Origin: Chara braunii
Lineage: Eukaryota > Streptophyta > Charophyceae > Charales > Characeae
Assembly (NCBI GenBank): GCA_003427395.1
Contig: BFEA01000353.1
Coordinates: forward strand, 1,146,912 to 1,192,432
Length of the DNA: 45,521 bases
Direction: 5' to 3'
In this document: positions 21,030 to 32,310 of the stretch, piece by piece
How the letters are laid out: each line of letters begins with the position of its first letter
How positions within the stretch are numbered: position 1 is the stretch's first letter
Notes under the pieces: generated by a model
Databases searched by the model: none
What the model was told of the DNA's origin: nothing
Seen by the model: the letters and a program-made list of their open reading frames with translations, nothing else
Translations under genes and position numbers: made by a program

Positions 21030-21560
21030 AGTGTCCTGGTTGCTCTAGTATAATGGTGGGGAGTAGCACCTGCTTGAAAGCATAGCGAGCGTTGTCGAGT
21101 GCATCGACTCTCGCCTTTTTCGCAAAGGCGAGAGCCCTCACCGGCATGTCACGCAGGAGTTTAACTAAACAAAATGAGAGAGAACTTGGGAACGACACTT
21201 AACAACCTCGTGAACCGCCGAGACGGTTGTGGTAGCGTCGTTCCGTGGCCGCTCTAGCCGGATGCGTCAACTGTACATTTTGCGGTCCCCTACGACAACA
21301 TAGGTTTCCGCGGGGCATAAACTTTTCTTCTCTAAGGGGATGTCACCACCCTTAGGGGTGTATCCCTACCGAGCTACTGACCCACATGCGAAAGCTTTTA
21401 GATGCAATTGCAGAGGTAGGTCAGCCAATGGCGTTTGCTCGTTCGCTGTAGTATATATGCGTTTGGTTAACGCCGAGTGGACCCGAGTGTCATCCATTCC
21501 TAGGGCGCTGATCTCCTAGGTACAAAGCAAACCTCGATCGACTAGGACGGCTTCAACCAA
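21030..21560. repeat. Diverged dispersed repeat, copy 1 (partner 23601-24070)
   Basis: Shared landmarks in the same order with the partner: GTCGAGTGCATC / GTCGAGCGCATC, CCCCTACGACA, TGTCACC then GTATCCCT.CCGAGCTAC, GCAATTGCAGAGGT / GCAATCGCAGAGGT, CAGCCAATG.CGTTT, TCGACTAGGACG. On the minus strand GTAGCTCGGTAGGGATACAC resembles a polymerase III A box. A LINE-tail-like phrase lies at 21041-21100. Confidence 0.6.
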
Positions 21561-23600
21561 GCGTGAAACCCACAACTCGATCCTAGTTCCTTTTACACAT
21601 ATTCAAGCGAAAATTACAACAACCATACATATAATTATATCAAAAGGAGTCGATCATAGTCGACACGAATACATATTCAATTTGAAATGATAACTAAAAG
21701 AAATTGAATCATCATATGAAACATCTTGTAATACAATATCAAAATAAATCCCGACCACCTTGGGTCGAACTCCACAAAACAATCATACAACCGCCAACGA
21801 GGAGTTGGTTTTTTGACAATAGCATAGATACCGCCGACAAGGTAATGGGCTGCCTTAGTTTTGACTTGATGAGACGCGTCGCCAAAGTCATTCATTTCAG
21901 CCTACCGCCAACCTAAGATTATACACGCTTACACGCTCACACCGGTCTCCATACTTTCTCAATCTTATTGGATGATAAATTACTTTGCGAAAGATTCTTG
22001 ATCAGGGGCATTGCTTGAGGTGTTGCATGCCTCTCCCTCTAGGAAGTGGTTTGGGGTACTCCTCCTCCTCGTCCGAGCACAAGACTCGGATCTCAGAAGT
22101 CAGACCGTCTCCACCGAATCGGCAAGTACCCCCCCGTAGAACGGTCCACTCTGGGTCGATAACAGGGTCGACTCCTAAAGCAACGAACCTCCGTCTCATA
22201 TGCTTCCTAGAGATAGAAGATGTATCCACTGCAAGTAGCTTTCAGTTATTCTTATTTCTCCTGGTTTCAGGGTAGCTTTGACGAAAAGAAATGAAAGGAG
22301 ATAAAAAACGATAATTTTTTGGACAGGTATGGGTAGATAAGGTCGTTCACGATATAACAGGTAATCCTGGTGAAAAGTCTAAGTCCATTTGACCTTATCT
22401 GTTTTATTTGAATCGAATTCATTTTATGACATGCATTGAATTTAACATTTTCCAGAACAAGAAGTCCTTATTAACATCCAGGTAGGTGAAAAGTAAATGG
22501 AAGACAATCATTTTTCCTTCTTTCAAATAGGCATAATCAATCTCCTTTGCAAGCATCCTTCTACCTACCTGCGCAATATGCAAAGACAACAAGTTCAAGA
22601 GAAAACCAGTACAATCCCATACTCAAGTCAGACCTTTTCATTCACATGTATGACTCACACGACTTTCCTTTACCTTTTCTTTCGAACATTCAAAACGAAC
22701 AGGGTCAAGCAAAGTGTGGGTTCACACAGTTGTGACAGGAAATTTAAGTTAATCAACTGAGTGACCTTGAGTGAAGTCTGATCCGGCTCACTCAAGAAAG
22801 CTGAGTAATATTTCAATCAAAAGAAAAATGATCGCCGTAGAATATGAAAATATGCAGCTCACGACTTTACGAGTTGTGGCCTCTCTCCTGAATGACGGTC
22901 CACGTTCTCTCTCAACTGTCCAAAAAAACAAAGGCGAGATAGCCCTCCAAAAGGGTGGTTCCACGAATGAGTTTTCACGTGGTCCCAAAATCCCAGGCTG
23001 CCCCATCATAGTCCCCATTGTACTTCCTTTACCAAGGATATTCTCAACCAATTGCAAGTCCACACCGCCTCCAATCACCACGTACGCTCGCAATAGCCAC
23101 ACCAACATGCTGGTCCCTGATCTTAACATCAGTCCCACCTGGTCCAAAAATGGTCCCAAGTGGTATTGGGTGGATCCACACCATCGCCTGTAATACCAGG
23201 TGGTCCGGAACTCAAAACCGCTTGCACTACGCGTCAAAAAAAATAAATAAAGGTGACCCCCGGTGAAACCCGGGAGTGTCGCGAGCCCCGTAATTACTTC
23301 GCCGCATGCATCCGCTCTGCACTTTCTTCATGTCGTCGACCCACCCACCACCGCTCACCGTGCCGTCAAAACCAGTACCACGGCATCGTGTGGCATCACC
23401 GCATAATCACACACAAAAAAATGCCTCCACTGCGATGGAAAAACCCGCAAAATTTTTCCTCATAATAGTGTCGCTGACGTACCGCCAACCGGACAGCATA
23501 ACCTCATTGAAAATGTTGTTGCCGCCGCCAACTTCGGCAGCATGACCCCACTGATTATAGATTGTCGTTGCCGTGCTGCTGATCGAGCAGCACCTCCCCA
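21561..23600. other. No gene recognised
   Basis: The minus-strand frame 22229-22002 (75 codons, acidic patch SDEEEEYPKPLPRG) and overlapping frames near 22771-23237 on both strands have no motif I know. The segment 23140-23205 includes GGTGGATCCACACCATCG flanked by copies of ACCTGGT/ACCAGGTGG. Confidence 0.4.
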
Positions 23601-24070
23601 CATATACATTAAAAAAACATCCGCGCTGTCGAGCGCATCCGTCCGGCATCGCACGGGGCAGCGCGGAAACCTCCCGACCGCGTCACGCAAGAGTTGGTTT
23701 AAACCCTTCATTGCGAATATATATGGAGCTTCCACAAGCCGCTCCAGCCGAGTGCGCCAGCCATACCTCTCGCGAGCCCCTACGACAGGATAGGGCCTAC
23801 GCGAGGCACGACTTACCTCCACCTTACGGGAGTTGTCACCTCCCTTCGGTGGGCGTATCCCTGCCGAGCTACCAGTGGACAGTACGAAAGCTAAACGGTT
23901 GCAATCGCAGAGGTGGACCAGCCAATGACGTTTCTCGTTTGCTGTAGCATAGGGGGTACGTGCGGTAGTATGCCTCTATCGGACCCTCACGTGAACCGAC
24001 GCACTGGGGAGCCTGAGACCCCAAGCTCGGCTCAGCGTCGGTCGACTAGGACGTATCCCACTCACCACGC
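23601..24070. repeat. Diverged dispersed repeat, copy 2 (partner 21030-21560)
   Basis: Same ordered landmarks as copy 1 with many substitutions, so this is an old duplication or two insertions of one family. The minus-strand A-box-like TAGCTCGGCAGGGATACGC (about 23855-23873) is kept. No A tail or target duplication was seen. Confidence 0.6.
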
Positions 24071-24099
24071 ATACACCACTCTACGAACGCAAAAATAAA

Positions 24100-24118
24100 A
24101 CACACACACACACACACA
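24100..24118. repeat. (AC)n microsatellite
   Basis: A short AC run follows an A-rich stretch at the right border of the diverged repeat. Confidence 0.9.
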
Positions 24119-25340
24119 TACACATCAAACAATGCGACGACGCTCCTAGTCCCTCCGTAGCCATCCCATAACTTTCCGATGCGGAAATCGGATAGACACC
24201 GAGCGCGAGAATTAATATAAAATCGCGCGGACGCAGGGCTAGTTCATATCGACTCGCAATGCAAACGTACGCAAGCAGTATGATGGCATACTATGTAGTA
24301 CTCTTACTCATGCGGTCCTCGTTAATCTCGAGGGTCGCGTTCGACACTCAAGTGTCGGCTGACACGCGTCTTGAGGGTTAATCTCTCGACGCTGGACAAC
24401 CACATTGCGCGGTTGAAGACCACACACCCTCTTCTGCACCCTGTGCAGAGTGGGTGGTACACAGGTCCACACCTGTAGTGACAGTCGTTTCTTACTGCCT
24501 TGGAGATGAGCCCCACTCCAGGCCTGGATAAAAGTCAAGGGGTTTGACTTTGACGGTTGCAACGGACTACAACGTCCAACTATAAAAATCTCTAAAAAGC
24601 GAAGGATAAAAGAGGGTCATCCTTTTCTGTCAAGCCATAATCTGGTTAACCCTTGTGCACGATCACTATAAGCCGCGCGCCTATCCAAGACACATACAAA
24701 TATATACATAGGGTTTATTTATATAGGACGATTACTTCTCACAATCACAGTGAGACTCCTCTCAGCCATATATGTATGTAATCGCAGACAGTCACATCCA
24801 AAATCCGAACCACAAACATACCTGCAATCACATCAAAGATCCAACAAAAGTCCACGCATTACACGGGGTCAACTTCAACCATTCTCTGCCCTCATACCCC
24901 TTGCTTTAGCCATACAAACCTCAACCTTAGCGCACCTTCCCAACAATAAAATACTCAGTAACTTTGTTAAATGGTCATTCAATAAAGTCCGGGTAAAAAC
25001 ACAATGAAACAGTTCAAACCACAGGGCTAAAGCCTTTAGGTTGAGTGACAAGAGTGAATTGGAGTTGAGTCGTAAACCGACGAATCGGCAACCGACCTGT
25101 TATCAGTGATCCAAAGGATCTGTAGCACAAGACAGGTCAATGCCCCAGGCTAAGCCTATAAGTCCATGGAGAATAACCTCCATATCACAATCTCAACCAA
25201 ATCATCCTAGTTAACTACATCTTAGTCTACCTCTAAACGAGTGCCCAAAAAAAGGTAGACTCGTAGCGGAATCTCTCCTATTCAAGGTGAGGTACCAAAA
25301 TCGCCACGTCTCATAATATAATTTATCTCTTTTAAACTAA
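24119..25340. other. No gene recognised
   Basis: TCTGCAC..GTGCAGA near 24430 and ACAGGTCCACACCTGT near 24460 form small hairpins. Otherwise nothing is identifiable. Confidence 0.4.
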
Positions 25341-25880
25341 GAAAATTTCGGCAGCGCTTCCCGTAGAAAAAGTGTCTTTCTAGAATTTATATAAGTCCAA
25401 ATATAAAAGCAGAAATAATCTTTAATTCTGGAAAGTCAAATTTTGTCTAACTTCATGAATTAGTAGAAATTTGGGCAGCATTCCCTTTAGAAAGGGAGAC
25501 TTCCCAGATTTATACTAAGTCAGATATGAACTCAAAAGACAACTTGGGTTCAACTTAAACAAGATTTGACTAATTCCTTAGTTTTGCAGAAATTTCGGCA
25601 ACACTCCCTCTAGAAAAGTGTTTTCCCAAAAATTTATACAAAGCTAAGTCCAGAATTTGGAAATAACTTGGACTTTTCAAAGTCCAATTTTGTCTAACTC
25701 CCTGAATTAGTAAACATTTGGGCAGCACTCCCTTTAGAAGATGAGGCTTTCCAGATTTTTACTAGGTCATATATAAAGAAAAGACAAGTTGAACTTTAAC
25801 AAGTCAAAAATTGACTAACTCCTTGGATTTGTAAAAATTTCGGCAGCACTTCCCATAGAGAAAGTGGTTTGCTAAGATTT
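25341..25880 (+). repeat. Five tandem units of about 123 bp with TTTCGGCAGC signature
   Basis: The signature AATTTCGGCAGC (or TTTGGGCAGC) followed by a CTTCCC..TAGAA block starts near 25345, 25470, 25592, 25716 and 25837. Each is followed by TTTATA.AAGTC and a CTAACTCC.TGAATTAG-like stretch. In several units the bases around TAGAA form different but self-complementary arms. A related TTTCGGCAGAGCTCCC occurs at 27357. There is no coding frame. Confidence 0.85.
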
Positions 25881-26176
25881 ATATAAAGCCAAGTATAAAA
25901 AATGATCCCAGAAAATACGGGAATTGACCTAAGTTAAAAAAAACTATCATAGAAAATGCAAGAATTGAAACTAACTCCTATTGCTCTAGCACGTGACGAG
26001 CAACTAAAGCAACTACCTATCAAACTGAAACTCAGACCAAGTAGTAACCTCACTCAGCCACATGCAAGTCAAACCACAAAGGTAAGTACTCTCACCAACC
26101 CAGGTTCATCTGATCAAACAATAGTTCATAAGCTTTCAGTGATATAACCCTTTATACCCAACTTACATAAGGGCTA
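25881..26176. other. Spacer between the two hairpin arrays
   Basis: A repeated AAAATGCAAGAATTGA/AAAATACGGGAATTGA phrase is visible at 25910-25970. Nothing else was recognised. Confidence 0.5.
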
Positions 26177-27063
26177 AAGTCAGGTCACCCGAACTTATGG
26201 AATGTGCCTAACTTAGCCATTGAATATACACAAAACAGAGGGCACAACTACTTCTCTCTTCTTTGGGCATATGACTAGACCATTCTAGTCGCCCTGAATT
26301 ATTTAAAATATCCAAATTATATATATATATGTCTCCCCTTTGTCTTCTAAGGCTGCATATGACTGTACTAACTTAAGTTCAGTCTGCCCCAGCTTACCAT
26401 AAATTTTATTCTTAATTATACTCTCTTCAAGTTGTGATAGGCTTTAGTCAGACCACCTAAACTTATAGAACAGTCTGATTAACTCGTTCTTAAATAAAAT
26501 AATAGTAAAGTATAGCCAAATTGTAACCATTGGGTTTCAGCATGTGCGAGGCTTTGAGTCAGACCACCTGAATTTACAGCACAGTCTGACCCTCTGCCTG
26601 ATTAATTTCTTTCTGATCTAGTTGTGCGTGACATTGGGCTAGATCACCTAAACTTACAGAACGATCTGCCCTCTGTCAGGTTCATTATCTCAGAATAAAA
26701 GCAGGAAGAGACTGAGCCACCTAAACTTATAGAACAACTCAGACCTCCTCGTTCAGAAACAAAAGAAACTAAGAAATCCCAGGAAACAAGGCAACCAAAA
26801 ACACCTAAACTTATAGAATGCCCTTGGTCCCTGAAAATCAATCACAATCAAGCCATCGCAAGTCAGAGCAGTCAGGCCACCTAAGCTTATAGAACAGCTT
26901 GACCCTCCATGCAAAATCACGGCACTGGGTCTCCCCAAACTTATGGGGACTTCCCAGCCTCCAGAGCAATTAGACCCCCTAAACTTATAGAAGGGTCTGA
27001 CGCTCCATGCAAACCAAAATAAACAAATCACCGGGTCTCCCCAAACTTATGGGGACTTCCCAG
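26177..27063 (+). repeat. Array of about ten short hairpins with a common loop
   Basis: Each unit has the loop ACCTAAACTTATAGAA or a close variant between arms that are complementary but differ from unit to unit. Units lie at 26177-26214, 26448-26478 (TCAGAC/GTCTGA), 26558-26590 (GTCAGAC/GTCTGAC), 26636-26671 (AGATC/GATCT), 26712-26742 (CTGAG/CTCAG), 26794-26828 (ACCAA/TTGGT), 26871-26903, 26925-26957 (CTGGG/CCCAG), 26972-26998 (AGACCC/GGGTCT) and 27031-27063. Spacers are unrelated, 12-240 bp. There is no coding frame. Confidence 0.85.
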
Positions 27064-30000
27064 CCTTAATGACCCAGTCAAACCCTCAATCAAAACAACC
27101 CTCCATCCTACCTTCCCCAGATGCAAATTCCTTTTAGCAATCTAATGTCATACAATCAGTAAAGTTGAAACTGAGATTGGGAAAAAAATTCTTTTACTTA
27201 TCTGGTTTAGTGTCCTGAAAATCAAACCAAAATTAGAGTAGGGTTGCACATCATATATTCAGCCAAAGATGCAATGGGTGATATAGATAGGGGTTACAAC
27301 TGAGTTTATAGAGGGAGAGCAACCTTTCAGTTCCCTGCCTCCAGAACTCCTCCCGAGTTTCGGCAGAGCTCCCGCAATCAGTGGGATGACTCCCCACAGA
27401 GTCTTGCTGCGGTCCTACGGGTTGCAATCCCGCCTGCCGCCTTCCTCTAAGAACCAGTTGGACTAGACTTTAGAGTAAGAAGGGAAGAGGCAGGAAAGTT
27501 TGAGTCTCTCAGATCCAAGAGGGGTGCTCTCAAACTCGCGTGAGAGGGCCTTGATACCTGGATACACCTGAGGGCCCCGCAATGGTGGCCAAACTGTAGC
27601 AGCTTGATCAAACCAAAGCCAACTGTTGACGATTGTCACTCTGACGAGACCTCAAGTCGCAGCAGTAACCCCCTTTACAAGCGTGTTCGTGCCACCTAGT
27701 CCCATTACTTTGATACTAGACAACACTGTCGCCACACGCTAGTGCTCTCCTCCTTCACACTTTATTGGAGTGCCGACAATGCGTGACAACACCCCGCAAA
27801 ACGTAGTTCCACTCAGCCAATTGCAGTCCACTACCAATTGTCGATTTCCCTGACGAATTTCCGGACTCGCGACAATAATCCTCTCACTCAACGAACTCAG
27901 ATTCCACCATACAGCTCGTGACACAACGTACAAGGCTGCCAGAACACCCCTTGGCTGCCCCGCACACTTTCAACAGATAAGTCTGCAGCCTGCAGCTCCC
28001 TTCTTTCCTACTGGGCACAATGCTTGTACCAGTCGGCCGGAGTACTATCAAACGCGCCTTCAACTGCATTCAGTAAGACTTCATTCCCGTCCATACCCGT
28101 GCTGATGCTACTTCTTCGTCATACAGAACAATGCGCCGGCAGACAGGTAAGTCATAAATCACGCGGCTTTCCTCACGCTTGACAGACATGTCCCTGTACT
28201 CACGGCTTCCGCCACGCTACTTTTGTCGGTAGGATCAGTAGCTTGGCAGTGAGGCAGCGAAGCCCAAGATCGTACCAGCAACACGGCCACACCGCACAAT
28301 GCATACATCAGTTTGTAGAGCCCCTATGTGACGCACGCGGAACCCAGGCAACAGTGCAGCAGTGAGGCGCAGTCGAGGACGCCCCCCACAACCGACACGG
28401 AGCAAGGCAGCAGCTGACCGACTCGCATCACGGTTGGAACCCGCAAACCGTCGGTCCCCATCACTCACTGAGTCAGGGAGTCACTCTAATAAACATCTGT
28501 CATCACCAATAGGCAACACAGGCATCTCGAACCGTGCGACCCCCTCCTTGATGTGCCTGGCTCAGCGGGCGGCAGCCTCCTGACCCCAGTTCCTGCTCAG
28601 TGGTTTGGCTTGTACTCGCGTCAGACTCCTCGAGCATGCGAGCTAGGAACAACTCCCCTCCGCGGGGGAGATGAGGTACGTACCTCTTCTCTTGGCCTTC
28701 TCTTTCTATTCTCTTTGCCGTCTTTCCCACTCTCGTCTAGCCCAATCTCATTGTACTTGGAACGCCGTATCTCCGCCAATAATATGAGCAAAACTTCGAA
28801 ATGAATCTTCCCCAGAATGCGGGTAGGTTCATTATGTTTTTATGCAGCAACAGACCTTTATCATCGTGCGCAACTTATACTCCCCTCCCCATCGGATCTA
28901 TCCCTCAACTGCTTAATCCGTCTTTGCCATCGGACTCGCCCATCTCTTAAACCTCTCACCTGTACCCCCTTTCTCCTAACCTTGCCGATAGATGAGAAGC
29001 AACTCACCCTCATGCTCCCGCCAGCTCCTTCTCCCATACCACCATCCCGCAGTCATCTTTCATACTAACTCCTAATCTACTAATCCATCACGCACCATCC
29101 CGCAGTCATCTTTCATACTAACTCCTAATCTACTAATCCATCGCGAAATCTAACTCTGCCATCATACTCGCGCCGCCTAAAAACCTCCATTTTGCATCTT
29201 ATCTCGCTCGAATCCACCGCGGATCGAGCGAGATTCGAGCATTTCACTCCTATCACCTCTTCCCTCCTTGACATCTCCGCGCGGTCTATACTTCGTCCGA
29301 CTCTAAATCTACTAATTTCTCCCTAAAACTAACCTCACAATCATAGTTGCCCTGCTCCTAAACCTCAGATTCAACCTCGCACTCACCCGAATCCCCTTCT
29401 ATCGGAGGAGGAACTCCTTTTTCCTCCTTCTATCGGAGGAGGAACTCCGACAGCGCCGCGCTGCAAATCAGGCAACACCTTCCCTTAGAAAGGTCTTAAT
29501 GCCGCGGTGGCAGTTCGACAACACAACCTTACTAAAATAGGTGTCGCTTGCTGCATCGTCCGGACCCTAACGCAGCCCACCAGCCGCGGCACCCATGCAG
29601 AGGTGGGGCAGTGAGCTCCCAGCCTCGGCTACGGCAGTCGTCTGTCTCTCCCCCAACTGCTTCTGCAGACCTTCACTTCCTCCTCTGGCAACACTTCCTC
29701 TCTACAGCAACATGCAGCAGCCAGCCAGCGTTCACACAAGTGAATGCCCCAGCAGCACTGCCACAAGTGTGAGGCTGTTGGGTGGAGTGCTGGCCTTTAT
29801 AGCCAGTCGAAGGCATGTGGGCATTTGCTTTGCCCACAGCCAGGCAAAATTCATCGGTGCTTCTGGCCCTTGATCTAGATCAACGACCAGGAGCTCAGTG
29901 TCTTGGTTCTCTCCTAGGGGAACCAAGGTCATCAACCCCCAGGAGTACCTGGCCGTTTTCCCAGGCCAGGTGCTTCTGGAAATGGTTGTACTCAGCCATT

Positions 30001-30389
30001 TCGGAGCTGCCTGTTCAACCGAACAGATGCAGTCCCATCAGCCCCTAGAACCTTCTAGGGGTTGTACCTGTTCCACAGCCGTGGCCACGTACGTGGCCGT
30101 TTCTTTTTTTCCTTTTTTTTATTTCTTTTCTTCTCTTTTCTTTTTACCCCTCTTGAGGCCTCTCGTTTCTCTGTGAGGGCCAGCCCATTGCTTAGCAACG
30201 AACCGGTGGCCCAGAGGTCACTTCGGCCAGACAAGAGCCTAGATCATCAGGGGCTTCTTTTCCCCTGCCCGCGCGCCTGTACCCGGACGTAGACCCAGCC
30301 AGGTTCAGGCGCGCCGTGGCTGATGCAGCCTGCTCTTAAAAACAGACCGCCCAACCAAAACGGCGCTAGGGGAACCAAAACCCAAAAAG
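27064..30389. other. No gene recognised
   Basis: Pyrimidine-rich, with frames on both strands but no family motif. TTTCGGCAGAGCTCCC at 27357 links the left end to the 25.3-25.9 kb tandem array. Local duplications occur at 29041-29143 and 29394-29447 (CTTCTATCGGAGGAGGAACT twice). Confidence 0.45.
29041..29143. repeat. Tandem duplication, period 53 bp
   Basis: ACCATCCCGCAGTCATCTTT followed by CATACTAACTCCTAATC occurs twice, starting at 29041 and 29094, almost without differences. Confidence 0.95.
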
Positions 30390-30420
<31 letters not shown>

Positions 30421-30836
30421 CCTCTCCTAAACGAAAAANNNNNNNNNNNNNNNNNNNNNNNNNNNNNNNNNNNNNNNNNNNNNNNNNNNNNNNNNNNNNN
30501 NNNNNNNNNNNNNNNNNNNNNNNNNNNNNNNNNNNNNNNNNNNNNNNNNNNNNNNNNNNNNNNNNNNNNNNNNNNNNNNNNNNNNNNNNNNNNNNNNNNN
30601 NNNNNNNNNNNNNNNNNNNNNNNNNNNNNNNNNNNNNNNNNNNNNNNNNNNNNNNNNNNNNNNNNNNNNNNNNNNNNNNNNNNNNNNNNNNNNNNNNNNN
30701 NNNNNNNNNNNNNNNNNNNNNNNNNNNNNNNNNNNNNNNNNNNNNNNNNNNNNNNNNNNNNNNNNNNNNNNNNNNNNNNNNNNNNNNNNNNNNNNNNNNN
30801 NNNNNNNNNNNNNNNNNNNNNNNNNNNNNNNNNNNN

Positions 30837-30882
<46 letters not shown>
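30390..30882. other. Assembly gap with poly-A and (CA)n borders
   Basis: An A30 run (30390-30419) is followed by a short unique piece, 398 N (30439-30836), then CA repeats (30837-30882). Both borders are low complexity, which explains the assembly break. The true gap length is unknown. Confidence 0.98.
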
Positions 30883-30887
<5 letters not shown>

Positions 30888-31253
30888 ATACTGTCGCGTT
30901 AACGTATAGTTCCATGTTTCGGTGGTAGGTTCACCCGACTTTGCCCATCCTATTGATGGGAACGAACGGGCAACTTCGAAGAATCACAAACCCACAAAAA
31001 ATAAAAAATAAAAAATCTATTAAAAAAAATATAACTAAAGAAAATCTCTAACAAATATAAAAGAATAAATATAATGAAGATCTAAAGAAAAGAAGAAAAA
31101 CAAACAAAAAAAACAAAATGGGACACTTATCTTGCTGCTTCGCCCGTTTTCACGAGCGCCGTCAAGTGCACTGGGGGCTCCAATGCCCCAGTCACTTCAA
31201 AGGGCGTCATCCGGCACTTCGTTTGTAGTTAAATTTAGTTTTTTTTTTTTTTT
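30883..31253. other. A-rich stretch, nothing recognised
   Basis: AT-rich sequence with A runs at 30995-31110 and a T20 run (31239-31258) just before the SINE-like unit. Confidence 0.5.
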
Positions 31254-31378
31254 TTTTTAACTGGTTATACTCGTTGGCTTATGCCAACGGTCACGTCTTC
31301 ACGTGGCTGAAAAGCCACGGTTTTTGTTATGCAGGCCCAAGCTCGAATCCCGAAGGATTCAACGAAAATTTTCAAAAC
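31254..31378 (+). mobile_element. SINE-like unit related to 8022-8200
   Basis: GCAGGCCCAAGCTCGAATCC (31332-31351) matches the B-box segment of the first SINE (GCAGGCCAGAGCTCGAATCC). The A-box region GGTTATACTCGTTGGCTTAT is eroded. Two small inverted repeats (GTTGGC..GCCAAC and CGTGGCT..AGCCACG) lie between. The 3' side is masked by the poly-T that belongs to the neighbouring minus-strand unit. Confidence 0.5.
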
Positions 31379-31621
31379 TTTTTTTTTTTTTTTTTTTTTT
31401 TACGATTTATGCATGTCATCCTTGAAAGCGCAGGGGCCATGCTAACTTGCGCGGTCGATCTCAGTCACGCGATCTTCAAGATCGGGCGGTCGAAATCAAT
31501 CGTGCCCCCTTTAGAAAGGGCAGCTCCAAAAGGAGTTTTGCCCAGTAGGGCCGACATATCAGGTTTGGTCCCGGTATCTGCCAGGTACGAGTCATGTGCG
31601 GTAACCTACTGAGCTAGCTCC
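31379..31621 (-). mobile_element. tRNA-headed, U6-tailed SINE-like retroelement
   Basis: Read on the minus strand: an A box TAGCTCAGTAGG (31616-31605), about 30 bp further a weak B-box-like GGGACCAAACC (31572-31562), a body of roughly 110 bp of unknown origin, the 3' half of U6 snRNA (31448-31403), and a poly-A of about 22 (poly-T on plus, 31379-31401). The order head, body, tail, poly-A is that of a SINE. No clear target duplication flanks it. Alternatively a truncated U6 retrocopy landed beside an older SINE. Confidence 0.6.
31403..31448 (-). pseudogene. U6 snRNA 3'-half retro-derived segment
   Basis: The minus strand reads TTAGCATGGCCCCTGCGC, then four extra bases TTTC, then AAGGATGACATGCATAAATC. 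Apart from the insertion and one C-to-T change this is the U6 spliceosomal RNA segment from before the internal stem-loop to the 3' domain. CGCATAAATCG is the plant form. The 5' half with the ACAGAGA box is absent and poly-A follows, so it is not a working U6 gene. Confidence 0.9.
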
Positions 31622-32213
31622 TATCACAACAATGATAGGAGCAACTCTTCTATAAGAAAAGCTTCGCCCCTTCTCTATTCCTCGTGCCGTGGCCCTGCAG
31701 GCCCTGCCTGCCTGTGGCCTAACAGACCCCGCCTGCCCGAAGCCTACTAGGATTTGTCGGCAGACCCTTTCCAGTCAGTTGGCCGCGTGACCTCGGCATC
31801 GGCCTGTCAACCCCCTGGCTCGGTGTCAACCCCCACGGCCCAGGAAATAAAAAACCTTCTTCCTATTTCTCCTGCGTCGCGGCCCTACACCCAACGCATC
31901 CCTCTTTTCAGCCTACTTAGGCCCTGAATCGTGCCGCTGCTAAGCCACGCGACATTATTTTAGGTAGAAAAGGTCTAACCTTAGCGTTCCCATGTCCGCA
32001 CGGTCCTGCGGCTTCGACAAAAGCAAAGCACTTCCAGTTATTGTTGCTACTCTCGGACGGCACAGGCATCCGAACTAAGTTCGAAACTTTTAGTCTCTCA
32101 GTCATAGGTCAGGTTTGAATAATCTCTTGACAACGTTGGTCTCAACGACGGTCTCATCAAGTCCTTCAATCCAGCGAAAGAGTCGGACAACGTCCGACAT
32201 TGAAAACCCCCGA
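31622..32213. other. No gene recognised
   Basis: GCTCCTATCA..TGATAGGAGC (31617-31644) is a perfect 10-bp hairpin beside the SINE head. CCTGCCTGCCTG-like pyrimidine repeats lie at 31690-31800. AGTCGGAC..GTCCGACA (about 32191-32209) is another small hairpin. Confidence 0.5.
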
Positions 32214-32237
32214 CAAATACCCTTGTCAGGGTATTTG
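32214..32237. repeat. Perfect 10-bp hairpin
   Basis: CAAATACCCT and AGGGTATTTG flank a 4-base loop. It lies about 24 bp from the minus-strand LINE-tail module. A terminator function cannot be argued in this context. Confidence 0.85.
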
Positions 32238-32260
32238 CCCCGGCAATGTCTTGGTTGCTC

Positions 32261-32310
32261 CAGTCTATTGGTGGGGAGCAGCATCTGCTGGAGAGCGGGT
32301 CCAGCATCCC
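32261..32310 (-). repeat. LINE 3' stem-loop module, minus strand
   Basis: The minus strand reads GGATGCTGGACCCGCTCTCC then AGCAGATGCTGCTCCCCACC. The GCTGGA/TCCAGC stem is intact although the loop differs (CCCGCTC). It sits inside a 152-codon minus frame (32556-32098) that I do not accept as a gene. Confidence 0.75.

Noticed and set aside
26177-27063. CRISPR array
   Set aside because: Repeats are short, variable hairpins with spacers of very unequal length in a eukaryotic context, without cas genes.
30305-30915. Three long minus-strand frames across the gap
   Set aside because: They consist of N, CA repeat and poly-A translated through; there is no real coding content.
31403-31448. Functional U6 snRNA gene
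   Set aside because: The 5' half with the ACAGAGA box is missing, there is a 4-base insertion, and poly-A replaces the terminal T run.
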